Assembly (NCBI GenBank): GCA_039807445.1
Contig: JBDHRG010000018.1
Span: 1 to 33,135 of the forward strand
Reading direction: 5' to 3'
DNA: 33,135 bases
Origin: JBDHRG01 sp039807445
GTDB taxonomy: Bacteria > Pseudomonadota > Gammaproteobacteria > Competibacterales > Competibacteraceae
Shown: positions 6,231-14,750 of the stretch, one piece after another
Layout of the letters: each line of letters opens with the position of its first letter
Numbering within the stretch: position 1 is the stretch's first letter
Notes under the pieces: generated by a model
Database searches by the model: none
The model's input: the letters and a program-made list of their open reading frames with translations, nothing else
What the model was told of the DNA's origin: nothing
Translations under genes and position numbers: made by a program

Positions 6231-8808
6231 CGCGCGCCAGCGTCCGCGCGATCGCCGTGGCCAGCGCCTCGGGTGGGTAGGGCTTCGGCAGCAGCGCATC
6301 GGCTTCGGGCAGCGCGTGGCCGCGCGCGGCCAGCGCGTCGCGGCTCAGCGCCGAGGTGAAGATCACCGGCAAGCCCGGCGAACGCTCGCGCGCGGCGCGC
6401 GCAAGCCGTGGGCCGTCGAGCGCGCCCGGCAGCATCACGTCGCTGAACAGCAGCCCGACCGGCTCGCGCGCCAGCAGCGCGAGCGCCTCGGTCGCGTCGG
6501 CGGCGACGAGCGCGCGGTAGCCGAAGCCGCCGAGCAGGTCCGCGACCGTCTGGCGCAGCAGCGGCTCGTCCTCGACCACCAGCACCGTCGCCGCGAGCCC
6601 CGCCGACGGTGCGGCGCCTTGCGCGCGCGCGGCGGCCGGCGCGCCGGCCGCGCATGGCAGGTACAGCCGCAGCGTGGTGCCGACGCCGGGGGTGCTGTCG
6701 AGCTCGACGTGGCCGCCCGACTGCTTGATGAAACCGTAGACCATGCTCAGCCCCAGCCCCGTGCCCGCGCCCGGACCCTTGGTGGTGTAGAAGGGTTCGA
6801 ACACCCGCGCCCTGACCTCGGGGCCGATGCCGCAGCCGCTGTCGGCGACCTCGATCGTCACGTAGTCGCCGACCGCGAGTTCGGTGCCGAGCCGCGGCGC
6901 GAGCGCGGGCCACGGCGCATTGCGCGTGACGATGCGGATGCGGCCGCCCCCCGGCATCGCGTCGCGGCTGTTCAGCACCAGGTTCATCAGCGCGTTCTCG
7001 AGCTGGCCGGCGTCGGCGCGCACCGGCCACGGGTCCGGCGCGAGCGTGGTCTCGAGCGCGATCGCGTCGCCGACGCTGTAGCCGAGCAGGTCGAGCATGC
7101 CCTCGATCAGCGCGTTGGCGTCGACCGTCTGCGGCTGCAGCGCCTGCTTGCGCGCGAACGCCAGCAGGCGCTGGGTGATGGTCGCGCCGCGCTCGGCGGC
7201 GTCGAGCACGCGCGCCGCGCGCCGGTGCGCCGCGCTGCCCTCGTCGAGCCCGTCGAGCAGCAGGTTGGCGTTGCCGATGATCGCCGCGAGCAGGTTGTTG
7301 AAGTCGTGCGCCATGCCGCCGGTCAGCTGGCCGACGCTTTCCATCTTCTGCGCCTCGAGCAGGCGCTCCTCGGCGCGCTTGCGCTCGCTCAGGTCGGTGT
7401 GCACGACCACCAGGCCGCCGTCGGGCATCGGGCTGCCGCGCAGCTCGATGAAACGGCCGCCGGCGAGGCGGCGTTCGAAGCGGAAGTTCGGCGTGCGCCG
7501 CAGCGCCTCGAGCGCGGCGCCGGCCAGCGGCTGGCCGTCGAGGTCCTGGTGCGCGGCGCCTTCGCCGCCCAGCGCCCGCGCGGCTGCCTCGATCGTCTGG
7601 CCGTGGACCAGGGTGCCGTCGGCGCGGCCGTACAGCGCCAGCACGCGCGGATTCCAGGCCAGCAGCCGGCCGGTGGCGTCGAACACCGTCAAGCCGTCGT
7701 TGATGCTGTCGAACACCGTCTCGAGCAGGCGCGTGGTTTCGTCGAGGCGGAAGGCGTGGTCGCGGAACACCTGGAAGGCGCGCGCCAGCGTGCCGAGCTC
7801 GTCCGGTCGGTCGGTGGCGGGCACCCGCACCTCGCGGTCGCCCTGCGCCAGCCGGCGCATCGCCTCGGTGACGCCGTGCAGGTTGCCGGCCAGGTCGCGC
7901 AGCACGTACAGCGCCGACAGGATCGCCGCGGCGAAGCCGAGCAGCGCCAGCGCCACGATGCGCCGCCGCCCGGCGTCGAGCGTCGCGGCGGCGGCTGCGC
8001 CGCGCCGCTCGGCGGCGGCCTGCACCGCACCGACGATGTGCGTCACCTGCTCGTTGAGCCCGGCCGACAGCACGCCGCCGAGCGCCAGCAGGTAGGCGCG
8101 ACGGTCGGCGTTGTCGAGCTGTCGGCTGCGCAGCGCGAACACCCCGTGCTCGCCCTCGGTGATCGCGGCGAGCTCGGCGCGGGCGTCGGGTGCCATCCCG
8201 CCGCCGGGCGCTTCCGGCCGCGCGAGCGCGGCGGTCAGGCGTGCGCGCAGTCCGGCCAGCGCGTCCTCGCCGTCGGCGCTCGTGGCTTCGACCAGCAGCG
8301 CCACGCCCAGGCGCGCCGCGGCGCCCCCCTCGCCGGGCATCGCCAGTGCGGCGTCGAGCTCGGCCAGTCGGTAGCGCAGGTCGCGCAGGCGCGCGGTCAG
8401 GAACAGGTTCGTTCGCGTCAGCTCGCCGAGCTCGGTCAGCGTCCGCGCGAGACCTTCGGCCAGCTCGTGCAGACGGCCGTCGGCGCCGAGCGTCGTCGCC
8501 ACCTCGCCGCTCAGTGCGAGGAAGGCGTCGAGCCGCTCGCGCAGCCGCATGCTCTCGTCGTCGAGCGTGAACAGCACGGCGGCGTTGGCGACGCGCGGCG
8601 CCTGCGCGACCAGGCTGGCGCTCGCCTCGGCCAGGCGCAGCGCCTGCTCGACTTCGGTGAGGCTGTCGCGCTGCAGCCGCTCGAGCGTGGCGCGGGCTTC
8701 GCCGAAGCCGAGCCAGCCGATGCCGGCGACGCCGAGGATCAGCGCCAGCATCAGCCCGAAGGCCGACAGCAGCCGCGCACGGACGCCGAAGCGCAGGCGC
8801 CAAAACAT
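6217..8808 (-). CDS. TorS-like hybrid sensor histidine kinase
   Basis: An 863-residue membrane sensor. Domains in order: transmembrane helix about 12-34; periplasmic sensor about 35-284, rich in helix-forming Leu/Ala/Arg heptads like TorS sensor regions; transmembrane helix about 285-303; HAMP to about 355; PAS about 360-475; HisKA with phospho-acceptor His501 in GGMAHDFNNLLA; HATPase with N-box ALMNLVLNSRDAM, DSGCGIG and GTGLGLSMVYGF; a C-terminal receiver from about 740 with Asp790 in LLFSDVMLPG and the Lys of LLPKPYPPEA. The start ATG lies 3 bp after the kinase gene at 8812, so the two are translationally coupled. No Hpt domain is seen, so signal may pass directly or through an Hpt protein elsewhere. 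A periplasmic sugar or binding-protein signal is likely from context but unproven. Confidence 0.92.
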   Translation of the reverse strand: MFWRLRFGVRARLLSAFGLMLALILGVAGIGWLGFGEARATLERLQRDSLTEVEQALRLAEASASLVAQAPRVANAAVLFTLDDESMRLRERLDAFLALSGEVATTLGADGRLHELAEGLARTLTELGELTRTNLFLTARLRDLRYRLAELDAALAMPGEGGAAARLGVALLVEATSADGEDALAGLRARLTAALARPEAPGGGMAPDARAELAAITEGEHGVFALRSRQLDNADRRAYLLALGGVLSAGLNEQVTHIVGAVQAAAERRGAAAAATLDAGRRRIVALALLGFAAAILSALYVLRDLAGNLHGVTEAMRRLAQGDREVRVPATDRPDELGTLARAFQVFRDHAFRLDETTRLLETVFDSINDGLTVFDATGRLLAWNPRVLALYGRADGTLVHGQTIEAAARALGGEGAAHQDLDGQPLAGAALEALRRTPNFRFERRLAGGRFIELRGSPMPDGGLVVVHTDLSERKRAEERLLEAQKMESVGQLTGGMAHDFNNLLAAIIGNANLLLDGLDEGSAAHRRAARVLDAAERGATITQRLLAFARKQALQPQTVDANALIEGMLDLLGYSVGDAIALETTLAPDPWPVRADAGQLENALMNLVLNSRDAMPGGGRIRIVTRNAPWPALAPRLGTELAVGDYVTIEVADSGCGIGPEVRARVFEPFYTTKGPGAGTGLGLSMVYGFIKQSGGHVELDSTPGVGTTLRLYLPCAAGAPAAARAQGAAPSAGLAATVLVVEDEPLLRQTVADLLGGFGYRALVAADATEALALLAREPVGLLFSDVMLPGALDGPRLARAARERSPGLPVIFTSALSRDALAARGHALPEADALLPKPYPPEALATAIARTLARVSPA

Positions 8809-8811
8809 GGC

Positions 8812-9789
8812 TCAGTCCGGCGCCGGTACGGCCAGGTCGGACAGCCGCGGCAGCGAATCGAAGGCGCCGTGGCGCGTCACCGCGCTGGCGCCGCAGGCGA
8901 GCGCGAAGCCGAGCAGCCGCTCCAGGCGCCCGCGCTCGGCGAGCAGCGCGTCGAGCCCGGCCGCACCGATGTCGAGTCGGGCCAGACCGAACAGCAGCCC
9001 GCCGACGAAGGCATCGCCGGCGGCGGTGGTGTCGACCGCGCGCACCTCGGGCGGCGTCAGCCAGCCCTCGGCGGCGCGGCTGACGTAGCGCAGCGGCCGG
9101 CCGCCGTCGGTGATCAGCACCAGCCGTGGGCCGGCGGCAAGCCACGCGGCGAGCGTCGCGTCTTCGTCGGCGCCGGCACGAAGCCAGTCGAACTCTTCGC
9201 GGCTGAGCTTGACCAGGTCGGCGTCGGCGAGTGCTTCGAGGACCGGGGCGCGCGGATCGGCACCCGTCGGCCACAGCGCCGGGCGCAGGTTGACGTCGAA
9301 GCTGACCAGATGGCCGGCGGTGCGCGCCAGCTCGGCTCCGGCGCGGGTCGCGACGGCGATCGCCGGTTCGGTCAGCGTGTTCGAGCAGAAATGGAAGATC
9401 CCCGGCTGGCCGAACCACGCCGGGTCGAAGTCTTCGGCGCGGAACAGCAGGTCGGCGCTGGCGTCGCGGTAGAAGGCGAAGCTGCGCTCGCCGTGCGCAT
9501 CGAGCGCGACGAAGGCGAGCGCGGTCTTGCCGCGGGCGGTGCGGCGCACGCACTCGGTGCCGACGCCTTCGCGCGCCAGCGCCTCGACCAGGAAGTCGCC
9601 GAACAGATCGTGCGCGAACATGCCGGCGAAGGCGCTATCGCCGCCGAGGCGCGCGACCGCGACCGCGACATTGGCCGGCGCGCCGCCGGCCTGCTGCACG
9701 AAGCGCCGCGGCGCATCCGGCGCCGCCGGGTCGGCGGGCGCGGCGAGGAAGTCGATCAGGGCTTCGCCGAAGGCGATCAGCTTGAGCAT
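8812..9789 (-). CDS. PfkB-family sugar kinase, probably fructokinase
   Basis: An ATP-dependent carbohydrate kinase of the ribokinase/PfkB family, 325 residues, cytoplasmic. Visible are the N-terminal sugar-binding signature GGAPANVAVAVARLGG (about 35-50) and the C-terminal signature DTTAAGDAF starting at residue 253, with catalytic base Asp259. The N-terminus FGEALIDFL and the GGAPANVAVA form are typical of bacterial fructokinases. It follows the ABC ATPase gene by 61 bp and precedes the sensor kinase by 3 bp, so it probably phosphorylates the sugar the importer brings in. 2-keto-3-deoxygluconate kinase is the main alternative. A fructose 6-phosphate product would join the ED route through phosphoglucose isomerase, which is not in the window. 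Confidence 0.88.
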   Translation of the reverse strand: MLKLIAFGEALIDFLAAPADPAAPDAPRRFVQQAGGAPANVAVAVARLGGDSAFAGMFAHDLFGDFLVEALAREGVGTECVRRTARGKTALAFVALDAHGERSFAFYRDASADLLFRAEDFDPAWFGQPGIFHFCSNTLTEPAIAVATRAGAELARTAGHLVSFDVNLRPALWPTGADPRAPVLEALADADLVKLSREEFDWLRAGADEDATLAAWLAAGPRLVLITDGGRPLRYVSRAAEGWLTPPEVRAVDTTAAGDAFVGGLLFGLARLDIGAAGLDALLAERGRLERLLGFALACGASAVTRHGAFDSLPRLSDLAVPAPD

Positions 9790-9850
9790 GGTTTCGGGCC
9801 TCGATCGTCAAGACACAGGGATGGGCGGTTTGCTGCCTGCCGCTGCATCG

Positions 9851-11395
9851 CTACGCGGCCTGCTCTACCAGCACCGCCGAGCCGGTCGCCAGCGCCATGA
9901 TCGCCTCCTGCGTCATCGCCGGGCCGCCGAGCTCGCCGACCAGCTCGCCTTCGCGCATCACCAGCGTGCGGTCGCACATGCCGATGATCTCGGGCAGCTC
10001 GCTCGAGATCATGATCACCGCGACCCCGAGCTTGGCCAGTTCGCCGATCAGATGGTAGATGTCGTGCTTGGCGCCGACGTCGACGCCGCGGGTCGGCTCG
10101 TCGAGGATCAGCACCTGCGGCCGGGTCGCGACCCAGCGCGCGATCAGGAGCTTCTGCTGGTTGCCGCCGGACAGGTGGCGCGCGGCGAGCGCCGGGCGCG
10201 CGACGCGGATGTTCAGCGCTTCGCGCGCGCGCTCGAACAGCACCGATTCGCCGCGGCGGTCGTGCCAGCCGAGGAGGTGGGCGTCGCGTTCGGCGACAGC
10301 GATGCCGACGTTGCGGTCCGAGGCCAGGTCGAGGAACAGCCCCAGCGCCTTGCGGTCTTCGGGCAGGTAGGCGATGCCGGCGGCGATCGCATCGCGCGGG
10401 TTGCGGATCGCGAGCGGCTGGCCGTCGAGCACCAGCTCGCCGCGGGCGGCGCGGTCGGCGCCGAAGATCAGCCGCGCGAGCTCGGTACGCCCGGCACCGA
10501 CCAGTCCGGCGATACCCAGCACTTCGCCGGCGTGCACGGTGAAGCTGGCCGGGCGGATGCGCTTGCCGTCGCTCAAGCCCTGCACCTCGAAGCGTGGGCG
10601 GCCGTAGTCGCAGTGCGAGACCTTCTCGAACAGCCGATCGAGGGGGCGACCGACCATCATCTGCACCAGGCGTTCGGCCGACAGCTCGGCGCGCGTCAGC
10701 GTGCCGACGTAGGCGCCGTCGCGCATCACGGTGACGCGGTCGGACAGGCGGTAGACCTCGTCCATGCGGTGGCTGATGTAGACGATCGCGATGCCTTCGC
10801 GGCGCAAGTCCTCGATCACGCCGAACAGGCGTTCGGTCTCGCGCGCCGACAGCGCCGCGGTCGGCTCGTCCATCACCAGGATGCGGCTCCTGCGGTGCAG
10901 CGCGCGCGCGATCTCGACCAGCTGCTGGTCGGCGATCGGCAGCGCGCCGACGCGCGCACGCGCGTCGAAGCTTGCGTTCAGCCGGGCGAGCACGGCATCG
11001 GCTTCGCGGCACATCGTGCGCCGGTCGAGCGAGCCGGCGCGGCGCAGCTCGCGGCCGAGGAAGATGTTCTCGGCCACGCTCAGGTTCGGCGCCAGGTTGA
11101 TCTCCTGGTAGATCAGCGTCACGCCGGCGTCGAGCGCGGTCTGCGGGCCGTCGATCACGAGCGCCTGGCCGGCGATCGCGATGCGCCCGGCGTCGGCGCG
11201 GATCGCGCCGGCGAGCACGCGCATCAGCGTGCTCTTGCCGGCGCCGTTCTCGCCCATCAGCGCGTGCACTTCGCCGGGCCACAGCACGAGTTGGCCGTCG
11301 CGCAGCGCCACGGCACCGCCGAAGCGCTTGCCGATGGCGTGCATCTCGAGGATCGGCTGCCGATCCGGCGCGGCGGCGGGGGTGTTCGCGTGCAT
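9851..11395 (-). CDS. Ribose/fructose-type ABC importer, two-domain ATPase (RbsA family)
   Basis: A 514-residue tandem ATPase powering the importer whose permease and binding protein are on the opposite strand. The first domain has Walker A GENGAGKST (48-56), a signature region PIADQQLVEIARAL and Walker B ILVMDEPTAALS. The second has the degenerate Walker A GLVGAGRTELARL, as usual in this family, LSGGNQQK and ILDEPTRGVDVGAKHDIY. I chose ATG 11395 because AGGAGGA lies just upstream and homologues start near here. The frame is open further to 11545 but without a ribosome site. It is first in a minus-strand operon with the sugar kinase and hybrid sensor kinase. The split of one transporter between two divergent transcripts is unusual for rbs-type systems. 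Confidence 0.93.
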   Translation of the reverse strand: MHANTPAAAPDRQPILEMHAIGKRFGGAVALRDGQLVLWPGEVHALMGENGAGKSTLMRVLAGAIRADAGRIAIAGQALVIDGPQTALDAGVTLIYQEINLAPNLSVAENIFLGRELRRAGSLDRRTMCREADAVLARLNASFDARARVGALPIADQQLVEIARALHRRSRILVMDEPTAALSARETERLFGVIEDLRREGIAIVYISHRMDEVYRLSDRVTVMRDGAYVGTLTRAELSAERLVQMMVGRPLDRLFEKVSHCDYGRPRFEVQGLSDGKRIRPASFTVHAGEVLGIAGLVGAGRTELARLIFGADRAARGELVLDGQPLAIRNPRDAIAAGIAYLPEDRKALGLFLDLASDRNVGIAVAERDAHLLGWHDRRGESVLFERAREALNIRVARPALAARHLSGGNQQKLLIARWVATRPQVLILDEPTRGVDVGAKHDIYHLIGELAKLGVAVIMISSELPEIIGMCDRTLVMREGELVGELGGPAMTQEAIMALATGSAVLVEQAA

Positions 11396-11628
11396 GGCGT
11401 CCTCCTGGTGGTGCGCCCGTGTGCGGCGGCGCGTCTGTGTTCGTGTCCCGGAGAGCCTGCGCCAGCGCGATGAATGCCGGATTTCAAGCCCCCGGGTTTT
11501 CGGGCGGTGCGCGTTAACAGTGTTACAAACCGGCTCGCCGGGCACGCGATCGGCGAAATCGTCGGTTAATCGTCGTCCTCCAGTCTTCGTCGCACCCCAC
11601 CGAAGGGACCCCCAGAGGAGACGAGGAC
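11396..11628. promoter_or_regulatory. Divergent control region of the ribose/fructose-type importer
   Basis: This 233-bp gap must drive the ATPase-kinase-sensor operon (-) and the permease-binding protein-epimerase operon (+). It holds an 11-bp perfect palindrome TAACA-G-TGTTA (11515-11525). It also holds a direct repeat AATCGTCG at 11557-11564 and 11568-11575, whose starts are exactly 11 bp apart, the spacing typical of tandem OmpR-family half-sites. I do not see clear sigma-70 hexamers. Binding by a response regulator or LacI-type repressor is an inference. Confidence 0.5.
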
Positions 11629-12597
11629 ATGAACGCGATGCTCAAGAACACCCTGCGCCTGCCGGGCGGCTTCCCGGTCGCCGAACTGCTGCGCGCCGTC
11701 GGCATCCTGCCGGTGCTGCTGCTGATCGTCGCCGCCTTCTCGGTGATGAGCCCGAACTTCCTGACCGACAGCAATCTGCTGAACATCGCACGCCAGGCCT
11801 CGATCAACATCGTGCTCGCCGCCGGCATGACCTTCGTGATCCTGACCGCCGGCATCGACCTGTCGGTCGGCGCGATCCTCGGCTGCACCGCGGTCGCGGC
11901 GATGACCGCTTCGCTGATACCCGGGCTCGCGGGCTTCGCGGTGCCGGTGGCGCTCGCGACCGGCCTCGGCATGGGGCTCCTCAACGGCGTCTTGATCGCC
12001 TACCTGAAGCTGCCGCCGTTCATCGTCACGCTCGGCGCCTTCACCGCGCTGCGCGGCGTGGCCTACCTGTGGGCCGACGGCGGCACCGTGATCAACAACG
12101 ACATCGGCTTCGACTGGATCGGCAACGACTACGTCGGCCCGCTGCCGTGGCTGGTGATCATCGCGCTCGCGGTGGTCGGTGCGAGCTGGCTGCTGCTGCG
12201 CCGCAGCGTGCTCGGGCTGCACATCTACGCCGTCGGCGGCAACCCCGAGGCCGCGCGTCTGGCCGGCATCCGCGTCGAACGCGTGCTGCTGTTCGTCTAT
12301 GCGGCGAGCGGCCTGCTCGCCGCGCTCGGCGGCGTGATGAGCGCGAGCCGTCTGTACAGCGCCAACGGCAACCTCGGCGTCGGCTACGAGCTCGACGCGA
12401 TCGCCGCGGTGATCCTCGGCGGCACCAGCTTCGTCGGCGGCATCGGCTCGATCGTCGGCACGCTGATCGGCGCGCTGATCATCGCCACGCTGAACAACGG
12501 CCTGACGCTGCTGAACGTGTCGTTCTTCTGGCAGCTGGTGATCAAGGGCGGCGTGATCATCGCCGCGGTGATCATCGACCGCTACCGCACGCGCTGA
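11629..12597 (+). CDS. Ribose/fructose-type ABC importer permease (RbsC family)
   Basis: An inner-membrane permease of 322 residues with about eight to ten hydrophobic segments. The first spans about residues 22-43 (ILPVLLLIVAAFSV). The family landmark AAGMTFVILTAGIDLSVGAIL is present, as is the coupling region with AVGGNPEAARLAGI and the later ALGGVMSASRL. Start ATG 11629 has GAGGAGACGAG upstream. It is the first gene of the plus-strand half of the importer; the binding protein follows after 101 bp containing a GC-rich hairpin. Substrate cannot be told from the permease alone. The neighbouring PfkB kinase and aldose epimerase argue for a hexose or pentose such as fructose or ribose. Confidence 0.93.
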   Translation: MNAMLKNTLRLPGGFPVAELLRAVGILPVLLLIVAAFSVMSPNFLTDSNLLNIARQASINIVLAAGMTFVILTAGIDLSVGAILGCTAVAAMTASLIPGLAGFAVPVALATGLGMGLLNGVLIAYLKLPPFIVTLGAFTALRGVAYLWADGGTVINNDIGFDWIGNDYVGPLPWLVIIALAVVGASWLLLRRSVLGLHIYAVGGNPEAARLAGIRVERVLLFVYAASGLLAALGGVMSASRLYSANGNLGVGYELDAIAAVILGGTSFVGGIGSIVGTLIGALIIATLNNGLTLLNVSFFWQLVIKGGVIIAAVIIDRYRTR

Positions 12598-12621
12598 GCC
12601 CCCGCGCGCGTACCCCCTCCA

Positions 12622-12647
12622 CCCCTCCCCTTCGGCAGGGGGAGGGG
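12622..12647. repeat. GC-rich intercistronic hairpin between permease and binding-protein genes
   Basis: CCCCTCCCC (12622-12630) and GGGGAGGGG (12639-12647) form a perfect 9-bp stem with an 8-base loop containing TTCGG. It has the same core as the hairpins at 3681-3703 and 25496-25519. It stands 51 bp upstream of the binding-protein start and might act as a processing or stability element that raises binding-protein expression relative to the permease. Confidence 0.72.
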
Positions 12648-12698
12648 ATTTCCGAGCCGGCCTCGGCCGGCCGATGACACCACCAGAGGAAAACCACG

Positions 12699-13631
12699 AT
12701 GAAAACCAAGCTCTCGCTGCTCGCCCTCGCGCTCGCCGCCGGCCTCGGCTCAGCCCAGGCCGCCGAGCTGAAGTCGGTCGGTGTTTCGGTCAGCGACCTC
12801 GGCAATCCCTTCTTCGCGCAGATCGTCAAGGGCGTGGAGAAGAAGGCCAAGGAGCTCGGCGGCGCCGACACCAAGGTCACCGCGGTCTCGAACAGCTACG
12901 ACCTGAGCACCCAGGCCAACCAGATCGACGATTTCATCGCCGCCAAGGTGCAGATGATCGTGCTCAACGCCGCCGACCCCAAGGGCATCGCGCCGGCAAT
13001 CAAGCGTGCGCACGACGCCGGCATCGTCGTGGTCGCGGTCGACGTCGCCGCGCAGGGCGCCGATGTCACCGTCACCAGCGACAACACCCAGGCCGGCGAA
13101 GCCGCCTGCGACTACATGGCCAGGCGTCTGAACGGCAAGGGCGACGTGGTGATCGTCAACGGCCCGCCGGTCTCGTCGGTGATCGAACGCGTCAAGGGCT
13201 GCAAGGCGGCGCTGGCGAAGCACCCGAACATCAAGGTGCTGTCCGACAACCAGAACGCCGGCGGCAGCCGCGACGGCGGCCTCAACGTGATGACCGCGCT
13301 CCTGACGGCGAACCCGAAGCTCGACGGCGTGTTCACGATCAACGACCCGACCGCCGCCGGCGCCGACCTCGCCGCGAAGCAGGCGCGGCGCAGCGAGTTC
13401 TTCATCGTCTCGGTCGACGGCGCGCCGGCGGCCGAGGCGGCGCTGAAGAAGGAGGGCAGCCTGGTCGCCGCCACCGCGGCGCAGAGCCCGCTGCTGATGG
13501 CTGCGCGCGGCGTCGAGCTCGGCTTCGGCGTGATGCAGGGCCAGAAGCCCGCGCAAGACCCGACGCTGATCCCGACCCCGCTGGTCACGCGCGACAACGT
13601 CGCCGAGTACAAGGGCTGGACCAGCCAGTAA
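12699..13631 (+). CDS. Periplasmic sugar-binding protein, ribose/fructose type
   Basis: A 310-residue type I periplasmic binding protein (RbsB-like, Peripla_BP_4). Signal peptide: MKTKLSLLALALAAGLGSAQA, with cleavage after AQA. The mature part begins AELKSVGVSVSDLGNPFF, the usual first strand and substrate loop, followed by the hinge region IVLNAADPKG and DGVFTINDPTAAG. The start ATG has AGAGGAAAA upstream. It delivers the sugar to the permease encoded just before it. The extra Cys pair (in EAACDYM and VKGCKAA) could form a disulfide in the periplasm. Fructose is suggested by the linked kinase, ribose by general similarity; I cannot decide from sequence. Confidence 0.92.
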   Translation: MKTKLSLLALALAAGLGSAQAAELKSVGVSVSDLGNPFFAQIVKGVEKKAKELGGADTKVTAVSNSYDLSTQANQIDDFIAAKVQMIVLNAADPKGIAPAIKRAHDAGIVVVAVDVAAQGADVTVTSDNTQAGEAACDYMARRLNGKGDVVIVNGPPVSSVIERVKGCKAALAKHPNIKVLSDNQNAGGSRDGGLNVMTALLTANPKLDGVFTINDPTAAGADLAAKQARRSEFFIVSVDGAPAAEAALKKEGSLVAATAAQSPLLMAARGVELGFGVMQGQKPAQDPTLIPTPLVTRDNVAEYKGWTSQ

Positions 13632-13657
13632 ACCGGCCGATCCGACCGCCTGAGGTG

Positions 13658-13676
13658 CCCGGGCCTGCAGCCCGGG
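13658..13676. terminator. Hairpin between binding-protein and epimerase genes
   Basis: CCCGGGC (13658-13664) and GCCCGGG (13670-13676) form a perfect 7-bp stem with the loop CTGCA, 26 bp after the binding-protein stop. There is no T-run (TATCTCC follows), so it is more likely a partial terminator or 3'-end stabiliser that lowers epimerase expression than a full stop. Confidence 0.4.
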
Positions 13677-13702
13677 TATCTCCGTCCCTGTCAGGAGCCA
13701 CC

Positions 13703-14707
13703 ATGCCGCGCTTCACCGTTACCCGCGGCCGTTTCGGCCGCTTCGATACCGTCGTCCTCGGCGACGCCGCAACCGGGCGGTGGGCGGAGTTCGCCTGCCG
13801 CGGCGCGACGCTGCTGCGCTGGCAGGTGCCGTTCGGTGGCACGGGCTCGGACCTCGTCGACGGCTACGCGACGCCGGCAGAGCTCGAGGCCCAGCACGGC
13901 GTGCGCAGCGGTGTGATGGCGCCGTTTCCGAACCGCATCGCCGGCGGCCGCTATGCCTTCGGTGGCGAGGCGCACGACCTGCTGCCGGGCGTGGCCGAAG
14001 CGCAGCGGCTGATCTACCACGGCTTCCTGCGGACGATGGACTGCGAGGTGGTCGCCGAAGAGCCCGGCGACGAGCACGCGCGCGCGGTGTTCGCGAGCGC
14101 GGCGATCCGCCCCGGCGCCTTCGCCGGCTACCCGTTCGCGCTCGATCTCGAGATCGCCTGCACGCTGGACGCGCGTGGGCTCGCACTCGAGACCGTCGGA
14201 CGCAACGTCGGCGAGCGGGCCGCGCCCTACGGTTGCGGCTGGCACCCGTATTTCAGGCTTCCCGGACAGGGTATTGCGCACCTGGAGCTGACGGTGCCGG
14301 CACGCACCGCGATCCTGACCGATGCCGCGCTGCACCCGCTGCCGGGACAGGCGGCGTACGCACCGCTCGCCGCCGTGCCCGAGCGGGACTTCTGCACCGG
14401 GCGCGCGCTGCGCGGTGTGGCGCTCGACGCCTGCTTCGCCGGGCTCGAGCCCGATGCCGACGGGATCATGCGCACCGTGCTGCGCGATCCCGGCTCGGGG
14501 CTCGCGCTGAGCGTGTGGCAGACGCGCGGCTTGATGCACGTGTTCACCGGCGACACGCTGGCCCGCGATCCGCGCCGTACGGTCGCGCTCGAGCCGGTCG
14601 AACTGATGACCGACGCCTTCAACCGCGCCGACTGCATCGATGCGATCGTGTTGCGCCCGGGGCAGGCGCGGCGTTTCGCCTGCGGCGTCGAGGTGCTGAT
14701 GGGCTGA
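13703..14707 (+). CDS. Aldose 1-epimerase family protein
   Basis: A GalM/aldose epimerase-type beta-sandwich protein of 334 residues. It is expected to interconvert alpha and beta anomers of an incoming aldose, or of a hexose 6-phosphate. Family marks are GVMAPFPNRIAGGRYAF, HGFLRTMDCEV with a candidate active-site His, CGWHPYFRLPG with the second His, and the C-terminal VALEPVELMTDAFN with the likely catalytic Glu. ATG 13703 is chosen for its CAGGAG site at 13692-13697. The frame is open far upstream through the binding-protein gene, but that part is only a shadow. It is last in the plus-strand importer operon, 71 bp after the binding protein. An aldose epimerase argues that the importer may handle an aldose (ribose, glucose, galactose) as well as, or instead of, fructose. 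Confidence 0.9.
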   Translation: MPRFTVTRGRFGRFDTVVLGDAATGRWAEFACRGATLLRWQVPFGGTGSDLVDGYATPAELEAQHGVRSGVMAPFPNRIAGGRYAFGGEAHDLLPGVAEAQRLIYHGFLRTMDCEVVAEEPGDEHARAVFASAAIRPGAFAGYPFALDLEIACTLDARGLALETVGRNVGERAAPYGCGWHPYFRLPGQGIAHLELTVPARTAILTDAALHPLPGQAAYAPLAAVPERDFCTGRALRGVALDACFAGLEPDADGIMRTVLRDPGSGLALSVWQTRGLMHVFTGDTLARDPRRTVALEPVELMTDAFNRADCIDAIVLRPGQARRFACGVEVLMG

Positions 14708-14750
14708 AACCGCCGCCCGGCGCTGCCATCCGATGGGCAAGCCCGGCGAC

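Noticed and set aside
6316..9900. 1194-codon open frame on the plus strand opposite the hybrid kinase and sugar kinase
   Set aside because: Although very long, the translation is low-complexity (Arg/Gln/Glu/Val/His) and the opposite strand encodes complete catalytic motifs; high GC removes stops from the shadow frame.
12674..13702. N-terminal extension of the aldose epimerase frame through the binding-protein gene
   Set aside because: The extension is Arg-rich shadow sequence; the ribosome site and family N-terminus lie at 13703.
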